Assembly: GCA_035490315.1 (NCBI GenBank)
Contig: DATHET010000107.1
Coordinates: 1-28,100, forward strand
Reading direction: 5' to 3'
Length of the DNA: 28,100 bases
Source of the DNA: JADJQU01 sp035490315
GTDB lineage: Bacteria > Planctomycetota > UBA1135 > GCA-002686595
Shown here: piece by piece, positions 9,353 through 16,818 of the stretch
Position numbering within the stretch: position 1 is the stretch's first letter
Layout of the letters: each line of letters starts with the position of its first letter
Program-made: the position numbers and the translations under genes
The notes under the pieces: generated by a model
What the model was told of the DNA's origin: nothing
Seen by the model: the letters and a program-made list of their open reading frames with translations, nothing else
Databases searched by the model: none

Positions 9353-10489
9353 TCAGACCCGCTCTTGCGAAGTCTTCGCAAGGGCGGGCAAGACCAGCTC
9401 GCGCGTCAGGATGATCACCGTGGCCGCGATCGGCAGGGCGAGCAGCAGCCCGAACATGCCCAAGGCCGCGCCGCCGATCATCAAGGACGCGAGCACCACC
9501 ACCGGGTGCAGACCCAGGCTCTCTCCGAGCACCTTGGGCATCAAGACATAGCCTTCGAGCAGTTCCGCCAGGCCGTAGATCACGCAGGCCCGCCACAGCG
9601 CGCCGTAGAGATCGAATTCGAGCATGGCCAGGCCGAATCCGAGCAGGAATCCGATCAGCGGGCCGACCACCGGGATCAGCGAGAGCACCGCGGCGAACAG
9701 CCCGAGCAGCAGCGCATAAGGCACGCCGATCAGCCACAGCCCCAGGGAAATGAAGGCACCCTTGAGCAGGCTGACCACCAGTCGCCCGCGCAGGAACGAG
9801 CTCAACACCTCGCCGATCTGCCTGCCGATCGAGATCACCTTGGGGCGATCGCGCGTCGGCAGATACGTGATCACGAAGTCGTGGATCCGATCGAGCTCGA
9901 AGAGCAGGAAGTACGTGTAGATCGGCAGCAGGAACAAGAGCGTCGCCAGCGAGAGCAGCGAGCCGAAGAAGGCGCGGACGACGATCAGTGCGCCGCCTGC
10001 CGCGCGGATCCCGGCCTTGCCCGCCGCCGACATGTCGATCTCATCGCTGGAGAGCTGCTGCAGCTGCGCGAGCAGATCCTTGAGCCCCGGCCGCGCCCCA
10101 CCGGCCTCCGCGGCGCTGCTGACCAGCCCCCACTTGGCGAGGTACTGGTAGGTCTGCGCGATGCCGTTGTGCAATCGCACGTCGATCTGGTCGACGACGC
10201 CGCCTTCCACCGACATGTCGACCCACAGGGTCTGGGCCTGGACGAACACCGCGAATCCGACGACCAGGAGCGAGAGGGCGAACAAGGCGAAGATCACGCC
10301 GACCGCGGTGCGGCGCTTGAATCCCCGCCGCTCCAGCTTTTCGACCAGCGGGTGCAGCACGTAGGCGAGCAGGTAGCCCAGGAGGATCGGGTTGAGCACC
10401 GAGCGCACGGTCCAGGAGAACCACAGGACGAGCAGGAACAGGATCCCGAGGGCCCAGCGCCGGCGGTTCGAATCCAGGCGCTCGAGCAC
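9353..10489 (-). CDS. AI-2E family transporter (PerM-like permease)
   Basis: This 378-residue integral membrane protein belongs to the AI-2E/PerM exporter family; some members export autoinducer-2, others are Na+/H+ antiporters or unknown. I would not assign a substrate. Hydrophobic segments include LGILFLLVLWFSWTV, PILLGYLLAYVLHPLVEKL (typical family N-terminus), TAVGVIFALFALSLLVVGFA, SLATLLFLLPIYTYFLLFEL and several near the C-terminus. The family signatures are LIPVVGPLIGFLLG and SLGLHPVVVLASLMIGGAAL followed by GMFGLLLALPIAAT. The GTG start at 10489 overlaps the TAG stop of the upstream Minf_1886-family gene by one base, which supports that start and indicates translational coupling. The region at residues ~70-160 (VEGGVVDQIDVRL to LSSDEIDMSAAGK) is the usual extracytoplasmic loop. 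Confidence 0.92.
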   Translation of the reverse strand: MLERLDSNRRRWALGILFLLVLWFSWTVRSVLNPILLGYLLAYVLHPLVEKLERRGFKRRTAVGVIFALFALSLLVVGFAVFVQAQTLWVDMSVEGGVVDQIDVRLHNGIAQTYQYLAKWGLVSSAAEAGGARPGLKDLLAQLQQLSSDEIDMSAAGKAGIRAAGGALIVVRAFFGSLLSLATLLFLLPIYTYFLLFELDRIHDFVITYLPTRDRPKVISIGRQIGEVLSSFLRGRLVVSLLKGAFISLGLWLIGVPYALLLGLFAAVLSLIPVVGPLIGFLLGFGLAMLEFDLYGALWRACVIYGLAELLEGYVLMPKVLGESLGLHPVVVLASLMIGGAALGMFGLLLALPIAATVIILTRELVLPALAKTSQERV

Positions 10490-10893
10490 TAACCCTCGCC
10501 TCCGCCGGCCTGCAGCTTGGGCACCTGCGGCCGGTAGCTGCGCTCGAACACCTCGTCGAAATCGAAGCCCTCGGCGAAGTCCTCGAGCTTGTCGCCGTCC
10601 TGGCGCTTGAGCATCTTGTGCTCGACCAGCAGGAACACGATCCGGCCCCAGTCGAGGCTTTCCTTGACGCCCCACGAGCGCCAGACGTGTGCGGCCAGGG
10701 GGCCGAACTGCTGGGTGGCGCAGGCGCGCATGCCGTCGAGCACCTCGCGGCCCGTCACGTGGCGGTCGGTGCCCTCGGCGTGCTCGCGGCCGGTCAGGCG
10801 CAGCGCGTGCTCCAGCGACTCGTACAGGAACCGGAACGCCTCGGGCGAGTAGCGGCCGTCCTGGAGCGCGAGCTTGCGCAGTGCGTCGTTCAT
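10489..10893 (-). CDS. Minf_1886 family conserved protein
   Basis: The product is a 134-residue soluble protein of the uncharacterised Minf_1886 family, common in Planctomycetota and Verrucomicrobiota. The family is recognised from the N-terminal RYSPEAFRFLYESLEHALRL, the HVTGREVLDGMRACATQQFG block and VWRSWGVKESLDWGRIVFLL, ending in an acidic EDFAEGFDFDEVFERSYRP. It has no signal peptide, membrane segment or known catalytic motif. It lies between holB and the AI-2E permease, with a hairpin upstream (10903-10929) and a one-base stop/start overlap downstream. Function is unknown; the DNA-replication and nucleotide-kinase neighbours may simply be operon companions. Confidence 0.85.
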   Translation of the reverse strand: MNDALRKLALQDGRYSPEAFRFLYESLEHALRLTGREHAEGTDRHVTGREVLDGMRACATQQFGPLAAHVWRSWGVKESLDWGRIVFLLVEHKMLKRQDGDKLEDFAEGFDFDEVFERSYRPQVPKLQAGGGEG

Positions 10894-10902
10894 CGGATGG
10901 GA

Positions 10903-10929
10903 CGCGGGCCCGGTTCAGCCGGGCCCGTG
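10903..10929 (-). terminator. strong GC hairpin between holB and the Minf_1886 gene
   Basis: A 9-base perfect inverted repeat, CGGGCCCGG (10905-10913) and CCGGGCCCG (10919-10927), encloses a 5-base loop, and a G-T plus a C-G pair extend it to 11 pairs. It lies in the 46-base gap between the holB stop and the Minf_1886 start. There is no T tract on either strand, so it is not a standard intrinsic terminator. It could attenuate, stabilise an mRNA end or be a processing site. Confidence 0.45.
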
Positions 10930-10939
10930 CCGCGCGATG

Positions 10940-12016
10940 TTAGCAAAGGAGCTGGGCCGGATCGCGCGCAGCGAGGATGAGCGAAGCTCGCTCCAAGGCC
11001 TGGGCCGGGTCGAGATTGAGCTCGATGTCCGCGCGGATGACGCGCAGGCTGTCCACGGCGGCCGCCAGAAGGGCCGGATGGGCCGCAAATGCGATCTTCT
11101 CGACGCGCAGCGCGAGATCGCCGTGCGGCAGCGACACCGCGGGAAGTCCGGCTCGCAGGCGCGCGAGATCGCCGAGCAGCGCCGTGGCGAGATCGAGCAC
11201 TGTCCGCGCGCGCTCGCGCTCGCGACCCGCCGGAGTCTTGCCCTCGAAGCGGCCCTCGACCAGCGCCAGGGCGGCAGCGGCCTGGAAGGGCTCGACCTCG
11301 CCGCACAGGAGCGAGACGAGCACGGCGCGCAGGAGCGGAACGCCGCGCTCGCCCATCGAGATCGCCGTTCCCGGCGAGCCGCCGCTCCAGCGCGACAGCT
11401 GCAGCGCGTCCTCGCGCGCGAGCCCCTGCTCGAGCAGCACGCTCATCGCATCCTCGGCGCTCAAGGACGCGAACCTGACTGGCACGACGCGGCTCTGGAT
11501 GGTCGCGAGCAGCAGCGATCGCCGGTCGCAGATCAGGATCCAGAGCACGTTCGCTCCCGGCTCCTCGAGCATCTTGAGCAGGGCGTTCTGCGCCTGCTCG
11601 ACCATGCGCTCCGCGCCGCGCAGGATCACGATCCGCCAGCCGCCTTCCATCGGCTTGAGCGCCAGGAATTCGTCGGCGGGATTCTCGGGCTCGCCGGATC
11701 CTTCGCGGCGCACGATGTAGCCGATGCGGATCTGCTCGTCGATCTCGCGCGGCGGGTCGATCACGAGCAGATCGGGATGGCCGCCGCTCTGGAAACGCTT
11801 GCACGGGCCGCAGGTGCCGCAGGGTCCGACTTCGCGCGGTCCCAGCGCGCACAGAAGACCCTGGGCCAGGGCGCGCGCCGCGCGGAACTTGCCGACGCCG
11901 CTCGGGCCTTGGAAAAGCAGTGCGTGGGGCAAGCGATGAGCGGCTGCCGCGCGCCACAAGCCGGCGAGGCTCGCGGCGTGCCCCTTCAACGGCCAGTCGG
12001 ATTCAGATTCAGCCAC
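10940..12016 (-). CDS. holB: DNA polymerase III delta-prime subunit HolB
   Basis: Delta-prime is the stator of the clamp loader that opens the beta sliding clamp. The 358-residue product has an AAA+ N-terminal module. The P-loop is GPSGVGKF (37-44), in which the usual Ser/Thr after Lys43 is Phe. A structural zinc site of four cysteines follows: Cys56, Cys66, Cys69 and Cys72 (C-x9-C-x2-C-x2-C), matching the delta-prime/gamma pattern. Further blocks are GWRIVILRGAERMVEQAQNA and LLKMLEEPGANVLWILICD, with IQSRVVPVRF at the sensor region where gamma has SRC. The altered P-loop fits delta-prime rather than DnaX, because delta-prime does not hydrolyse ATP in characterised bacteria. The GTG start lies inside the last codons of tmk (8-base overlap, 12009-12016), the common tmk-holB pairing. 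Confidence 0.92.
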   Translation of the reverse strand: MAESESDWPLKGHAASLAGLWRAAAAHRLPHALLFQGPSGVGKFRAARALAQGLLCALGPREVGPCGTCGPCKRFQSGGHPDLLVIDPPREIDEQIRIGYIVRREGSGEPENPADEFLALKPMEGGWRIVILRGAERMVEQAQNALLKMLEEPGANVLWILICDRRSLLLATIQSRVVPVRFASLSAEDAMSVLLEQGLAREDALQLSRWSGGSPGTAISMGERGVPLLRAVLVSLLCGEVEPFQAAAALALVEGRFEGKTPAGRERERARTVLDLATALLGDLARLRAGLPAVSLPHGDLALRVEKIAFAAHPALLAAAVDSLRVIRADIELNLDPAQALERASLILAARDPAQLLC

Positions 12017-12647
12017 GGCTGACGCCCTTCGCGAAAAGCGTTTCCAGGCAGGCGAGCACGCGCTCTGCGACGAGCTCCTCCGCGGCGTCCGCGTCGACCA
12101 GGCGCGCGAGCGGATCGAGCTTGGCGTAGCGCCGATAACCCATCGCCACCGCTTCCTGGAACGCGAGGCCGCGGTCCTCGATGCGATCGCCCGGCGTCTT
12201 GCGCCGCGCGAGCGCCGCCCTCGGCTCGAGGTCGAGGATCACGGTCAGATCCGGCGCGGGCTTTCCCGCCCAGGTGTGCAACAGATCGAGGACCTTCGCC
12301 TCGTCCAGGTTTCCGGCGACGGACTGGTAAGCGAAGGTCGAGGCATGGAATCGCTCGCAGACCACGTCGCTGCCGCTGGCTAAGGCCGGCGCGACCCGCT
12401 GATCGAGCAGCGCCCGACGCGCGGCGGCGAAGAGCAGGGTTTCCGAGGCGGATGCGATCTCGAATTCGCGCGAGAGCACCAGCTCGCGGATCCGTTCACC
12501 GAGCGGCGTGCTGCCAGGCTCGCGCAAATGCACCGCCTCTCGGCCGCGCCGAGTCGAGAGGGCCTTGGCCAAGAGCCGCGCCTGGGTCGTCTTGCCGCAG
12601 CCGTCGATGCCGTCGAGAACCACGAACACGGGGCGCGCCTCGCTCAT
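12009..12647 (-). CDS. tmk: thymidylate kinase (dTMP kinase)
   Basis: Tmk phosphorylates dTMP to dTDP for DNA synthesis. The 212-residue product is of normal size. The P-loop is GIDGCGKTTQ (13-22). LREPGSTPLGERIRELVLS (41-59) is the substrate-binding block (usually TREPGGTPLGE). CERFHASTFAYQ (97-108) takes the place of the DR(Y/F/H)xxSxxAYQ motif, with Glu for the usual Asp98. The LID region RRKTPGDRIEDRG (149-161) is close to the common form with DRIE. It starts 16 bases after the metallopeptidase gene and overlaps holB by 8 bases, a widely conserved pair. The Asp-to-Glu change in the DR motif is conservative and probably functional. Confidence 0.95.
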   Translation of the reverse strand: MSEARPVFVVLDGIDGCGKTTQARLLAKALSTRRGREAVHLREPGSTPLGERIRELVLSREFEIASASETLLFAAARRALLDQRVAPALASGSDVVCERFHASTFAYQSVAGNLDEAKVLDLLHTWAGKPAPDLTVILDLEPRAALARRKTPGDRIEDRGLAFQEAVAMGYRRYAKLDPLARLVDADAAEELVAERVLACLETLFAKGVSRG

Positions 12648-12663
12648 GGCGCGATGCTAACGC

Positions 12664-15651
12664 TCAGGGCAGTCTTGCGCGCGCGGACTTCGCGCTCTTG
12701 CAATCGGCGTCGAGCTCGAGGGCCTGCTGGATGCGCGTCGAGGCTTCCGCGGTGCGGCCGAGATCGATCAGGCAATTCGCCTGGAGACCGAGCAGGTCGG
12801 CCTTCTCGGCCGTCGTCAGCGCCTCGGGCTTGTCGGCATCGAGCTCGACCGGCACGCGGGCGATGACTTCGTACTCGCGCAGGGCATCGGCGTGGCGGGC
12901 CAGCTTGACCAGGGCCGCGGCCCAGGCCTGGTGCAGCTTGCGCCGGAAGGGGTCGATGTCGTTGGCCTCGGCGTACAGGTGCTCCGCCTCGCCCCAGCGT
13001 CCTGCCTTGGCGTGCCATTCGGCGACTTTCATGCGCGGCTCGTAATCGCCGGAGTTCCAGCGCAGCCAGCGCGAGCGCGCGGCCTGCTCGTCGTCGGGCC
13101 TGCCCGTGAATCGGTACAAGCCCGCGAGTGCGAGCTCGGCCGACATCTGCGCGTCGTCGTAGCCCGGAAAGTCTTTCTCGGCCGCGAGGTAGTGCTCTTC
13201 GGCCAGCTCGAATTCCTGGTCGTCCTGGGCCAGCTTGCCCAGCGCGTAGCGCGCGCGGAAATCTTCGCCGCCGAGCTGGATTCCCTGGTTCCAGCGGTCG
13301 CGCGCCTCCGGCTTGTTGCCCGCCGCGATCGCCATCTCGCCGCGCAGGAAGCAGGCGCGCGGACTCTTCGCCCCGGCCTGGTCGAGGCGGCGCAGCGCCT
13401 GCTCGGCGTCGACGCGCGATCCGCCTTGCCAGCGTCCGTAGGCCAGGCTGACCGTGTCGTCGATCCAGCGCGCGCGCAGCTCGGGCTTGTCCGGCTGCGT
13501 GGAAGCGACCTCGAGCTGCAAGCGTGCCAGACGCGACGCCGACCAGCGCGGCTCGATGCTCAGCGAGGCGAGCTCGCGGTCGACGAACTCGCCGAACTGC
13601 TTGTCGAGCTCCTCGGGCGTCGCATGGAAGACTTCCGCCAGGGCGCGGTCGAGGTCGAGCCCGCGATCGAAGGCCTCGAGCAGGTGCACCATCGAAGCGA
13701 ATCCATGCCGCTCGATCATCATCTGGCACCACAGACCGGACTGGTAATACGCGAAGAGGATCCGCGGGCCGCGGAAAGCGCGGTTGAGATCGCGCACGCC
13801 GATCACCTCGTCGCTGGCGCGCGCGTCGATCAGCTCGTGGCGCATGTTGCGCGTCCAGCTGGGCTCGCGATTCACTTCTTCCCAGGTCGCCAGGCCCTCG
13901 GTGATCCAGCGCGGGCAGCGGTTGTGCGAAAGGCCGAGGTGGATGACGTGGGTGAACTCGTGGAACGAGGTGCGCGCCCAGGAGAACGTGCCGCGCATCT
14001 CGCTCACCGGCGAGACCGCGGTGACCACCGGTCCAAAGCACACGCCGAGGGCCGGGAAACCTTCGAAGCCCGTCGAGCGCACCGAGAAATCGCGGTGGCG
14101 CTCGAAGACTTCGATCTGCACCGGGCCCGGCGTGAAGCCGTAGCGATCGGCCAGGGCCTCGCGCGAACGCGCATAGAACGGCACGAGGTAGGTCTCGAGC
14201 ACCGCCGCCGCGTCGGGCGCCCAGAGGAACGTGTGCTCGCCGGCGCGCACGCGCGTGAAGCTCACCCGCGTGCGCTCGAGCACCTTGCTCATGTTGAAGC
14301 GCCAGGCGTTCTGGCGGCCGGCGGCCAGCTCGGTCGCCTTGGTCAGCGACTCGAGCGCCGATTTTTCATTGCCCGTGTTGGCCTGGGCCCTGCCGAGCTG
14401 GGTCCAGGCTTCGTAGTCCTGGGGATCGCGCGCGACCGCGCGCTCGAGGAAACCGAGGCCCTCGGCGAAGCGGTACAGCTCGCACAGGGTGCGGCCGACT
14501 TCGCGCTCGGGGCGCGCGTCGAGCGGATCTTCCTTGGCCAGGGCCGAGAGCAGCGCTTCGTTGTCGGCGACGCGGTGCTCGATCCAGGCCAGGGCCGACT
14601 GCAGGGTGCGCAATTCGCGCCGGCCCGCGGCGAGCTGCTCGAGTTTCGCCAGCTTTTCGCGCGCGCCGACGAGCTGTCCGTCGTCGAGATCGGTCGAGGC
14701 TCCGCTGAGCAGACCCTCGATCGAATTCGGCCGCGCGCGCATCCACTCGTTCAGGATGTCCGTCGGCGAGCGGCTCTGGCGGTTCCAGTTGAAACGATTG
14801 AGCTCGAACAGGGCCAGGGTCGCGGCCTCATGGCGCGGATTGATGTCGAGCGCCTGCTTGAGCAGCACGCCGGGCGCTCGCCCCTTGGCCTCGGGGTGCT
14901 CGATCTCGCCATCGGATTCGAAGTAGACCGCCGCCAGCTCGGCCAGCAGGTCCGGCTCCGGGCCGTCGACAGGACTCGCGACCCGGTCGCCGGCGACCAG
15001 CGAACGCGATGCGGCGACCAGGTCGCCCAGGGCGCGCTCGCAGCGCGCTTTCGCGAGCCAGCGTTCCCACTGGTCCGCGCCATCCCCCGCCGCGCCGAGC
15101 TGCAGGGCCGAGCGGCTCGCGTCGCGCTCGCCAAGTCCCAAGGCCACCCGCGAAAGCACCCAGGCATCGCGCGGATCGGCGGCGGCGTCGAGGACCGCGG
15201 ATTGCTTCGCGAGGACTTCGCGCGCGGCCTTCGGATTGCCGAGCGTCAGCTCCAGCGTGGCCAGCTCACGCGCCGCCGCGGCGATCCATGCCGGAGCGTC
15301 GGGCGCCTTCCATCCAGCCTTGTCCTCCAGGGCCTTGGTCCAGTCCTTGCGCGCCGCAGCCCAGTCCGCCTCGTCCGCTCGCACGCGAGCGCGCAGGATG
15401 CGCGCTTCCACGTCCTTGAGATCGTCGCTCAGAAGCTCGGACAGGCTGCGCAAGGCCTTGGCCGTCTCTCCGCGCCGTCGCAAACGGTCCGCCTCGCGCC
15501 GCTCGCTCTCCAGCTCGCGCTCGTCCTGCGCCGGATCCTGCAGCGAAGGCGCCGCGGCCCTGGCGCTCGCGGTGAGACCCTGGCCGCAGACGAAGAGCAG
15601 CAGGCTCGCGCAGAGGTACGAAGGAACGGCGTGGCGGATGGTGCGTCTCAT
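12664..15651 (-). CDS. secreted TPR-rich protein with HExxH metallopeptidase (peptidase MA-like) domain
   Basis: This 995-residue protein has a signal peptide (MRRTIRHAVPSYLCASLLLF, then VCGQGLTASARA). TPR-like helical repeats cover about residues 30-470, with recognisable units such as RAVARDPQDYEAWTQLGRAQ. A central domain (about 480-720) carries a gluzincin motif H564-E-F-T-H568, with WITEGLATWEE providing Glu585 as the likely third zinc ligand. This matches the peptidase-MA-like family found in TPR proteins. C-terminal TPR-like repeats (about 730-990) include SRVDAEQALRRLDQAGAKSP and GRTAEASTRIQQALELDADC. Substrate is unknown; it probably acts outside the cytoplasm. It heads the tmk-holB-Minf_1886-AI-2E run with a 16-base gap. 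The frame stays open far upstream of 15651, but that part opposes other genes and lacks homology, so the signal peptide Met is preferred. Confidence 0.85.
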   Translation of the reverse strand: MRRTIRHAVPSYLCASLLLFVCGQGLTASARAAAPSLQDPAQDERELESERREADRLRRRGETAKALRSLSELLSDDLKDVEARILRARVRADEADWAAARKDWTKALEDKAGWKAPDAPAWIAAAARELATLELTLGNPKAAREVLAKQSAVLDAAADPRDAWVLSRVALGLGERDASRSALQLGAAGDGADQWERWLAKARCERALGDLVAASRSLVAGDRVASPVDGPEPDLLAELAAVYFESDGEIEHPEAKGRAPGVLLKQALDINPRHEAATLALFELNRFNWNRQSRSPTDILNEWMRARPNSIEGLLSGASTDLDDGQLVGAREKLAKLEQLAAGRRELRTLQSALAWIEHRVADNEALLSALAKEDPLDARPEREVGRTLCELYRFAEGLGFLERAVARDPQDYEAWTQLGRAQANTGNEKSALESLTKATELAAGRQNAWRFNMSKVLERTRVSFTRVRAGEHTFLWAPDAAAVLETYLVPFYARSREALADRYGFTPGPVQIEVFERHRDFSVRSTGFEGFPALGVCFGPVVTAVSPVSEMRGTFSWARTSFHEFTHVIHLGLSHNRCPRWITEGLATWEEVNREPSWTRNMRHELIDARASDEVIGVRDLNRAFRGPRILFAYYQSGLWCQMMIERHGFASMVHLLEAFDRGLDLDRALAEVFHATPEELDKQFGEFVDRELASLSIEPRWSASRLARLQLEVASTQPDKPELRARWIDDTVSLAYGRWQGGSRVDAEQALRRLDQAGAKSPRACFLRGEMAIAAGNKPEARDRWNQGIQLGGEDFRARYALGKLAQDDQEFELAEEHYLAAEKDFPGYDDAQMSAELALAGLYRFTGRPDDEQAARSRWLRWNSGDYEPRMKVAEWHAKAGRWGEAEHLYAEANDIDPFRRKLHQAWAAALVKLARHADALREYEVIARVPVELDADKPEALTTAEKADLLGLQANCLIDLGRTAEASTRIQQALELDADCKSAKSARARLP

Positions 15652-15825
15652 CGGGCTCTGGCCAGCTACCTTGATAATCGACTTTGGCCCGGAAGTCTTG
15701 CCGCCGAGTGTGAGAAGCGCGACACCCGGGGAAAACTCAGGCGCCGCGCTGTCTCGCTCGGGTAAGCGAGGCGAAAGCGTGCCCATCGTTGCCGTCGACC
15801 CCGCTGCGCGGTATCTCGGGGCTCC
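15652..15825. promoter_or_regulatory. divergent intergenic region between the TPR metallopeptidase and the amidase gene
   Basis: This 174-base stretch separates two divergent starts and should contain both promoters. I see no clear -35/-10 pair. A small hairpin, CTCGCT (15753-15758) and AGCGAG (15765-15770) around a 6-base loop, sits in the amidase leader. Neither start has a strong Shine-Dalgarno sequence. Confidence 0.3.
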
Positions 15826-16818
15826 ATGAATTGCACCTTGCCGCGCAGAATCCTGCGCCGCGCACGCCTGACCGCGCCCGCGCTGCTGTTCCTCTTCGGG
15901 TTCTTCGCGGCCTGCAACACGATGAAGCCGCCGCCGATGGCGCCGCCGGATCCCGAGCCGGTGGTGGTCGAGCCGATCTGGCTGAAGCAGCCCCTGTCCT
16001 GGGAGAAGCTGGTCGCGATCGAGGAGTGGCTGCAGAACGAGGCCGCGAAGCACCGGCCGGATCTGCGGATCGAGGCCGAGCTGCAATTGAATGACGGGCG
16101 CGTGAAGTATTCGCAGCAGGACCTCGAGAAGGGCACCGCGCCGCCGGAGACGGTCCAGATGCGCGTCGAGGCGGCGCGCGACGGGTTCCAGGCGATCCTC
16201 GCCGATCCCGACGCCGGGCCGGGCGCGAAGACGCGCGCGAAGATCGGCTTGCAGAGCGCCCTGGCCCTGCTCGACTCGCCGCGGCCGCCCCACCCGGGGA
16301 TCTCGCTGGTCAAGCGCGCTCAGTGGAAAGCCAAGCCCAGCCGGGTCGAGCGGCTGACACACTTGAAGGGCGCGTGGAGCCGCATCACGGTCCACCACTC
16401 CGATGAATCGAAGAGCAGCCAGACCGGCGGGACGCTCGAGGATTCGCAGGAAGTCGTGCGCGCCATCCAGAAATTCCACATGGACGATGCCGAGCACGGC
16501 TGGGGCGACGTCGGCTACCACTTCCTGATCGACTCCGCCGGCCGCATCTTCGAAGGCCGCCCACTCGAGTGGCAGGGTGCCCACGCCGGCGGCGCGGGCG
16601 GGATCAACAACCAGCAGAACATCGGCATCTGCATGCTCGGCGATTTCTTGCGCCGGCCGCCGACTCCGGCCGCGCTCAAGAGCCTGGAGCTCCTGATCGA
16701 TTCGCTGAGCAACCAGTACAAGATCCCCGGATCGCGGGTCTATCCGCACAGCCACTTCACGACGACGCAGTGTCCGGGGCCGGCCTTGACGGCCTGGCTC
16801 AAGAACCACTATCGCTGA
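15826..16818 (+). CDS. N-acetylmuramoyl-L-alanine amidase (Amidase_2/PGRP domain), probable lipoprotein
   Basis: The enzyme cleaves the bond between N-acetylmuramic acid and the peptide stem of peptidoglycan. The 330-residue product has an N-terminal signal (LTAPALLFLFGFFAAC); Cys30 in F-A-A-C is a weak lipobox. A Pro-rich linker and a ~130-residue helical region of unknown role follow. The Amidase_2/PGRP domain spans about residues 165-330: ITVHHSDES (His190), WGDVGYHFLIDSAGRIFEGR, GAHAGG, NIGICMLGDF and HSHFTTTQCPG. The zinc ligands are most likely His190, His308 and Cys316; the His-x7-Cys spacing matches T7 lysozyme and PGRPs. It could serve in wall recycling, remodelling or defence. It converges with gmd and the two coding ends overlap by 10 bases (16809-16818). 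Confidence 0.93.
   Translation: MNCTLPRRILRRARLTAPALLFLFGFFAACNTMKPPPMAPPDPEPVVVEPIWLKQPLSWEKLVAIEEWLQNEAAKHRPDLRIEAELQLNDGRVKYSQQDLEKGTAPPETVQMRVEAARDGFQAILADPDAGPGAKTRAKIGLQSALALLDSPRPPHPGISLVKRAQWKAKPSRVERLTHLKGAWSRITVHHSDESKSSQTGGTLEDSQEVVRAIQKFHMDDAEHGWGDVGYHFLIDSAGRIFEGRPLEWQGAHAGGAGGINNQQNIGICMLGDFLRRPPTPAALKSLELLIDSLSNQYKIPGSRVYPHSHFTTTQCPGPALTAWLKNHYR

Noticed and set aside
12892..15765. A 957-codon plus-strand frame opposite the TPR metallopeptidase
   Set aside because: Low-complexity antisense translation without motifs, whereas the minus strand has a signal peptide, TPR units and HExxH.
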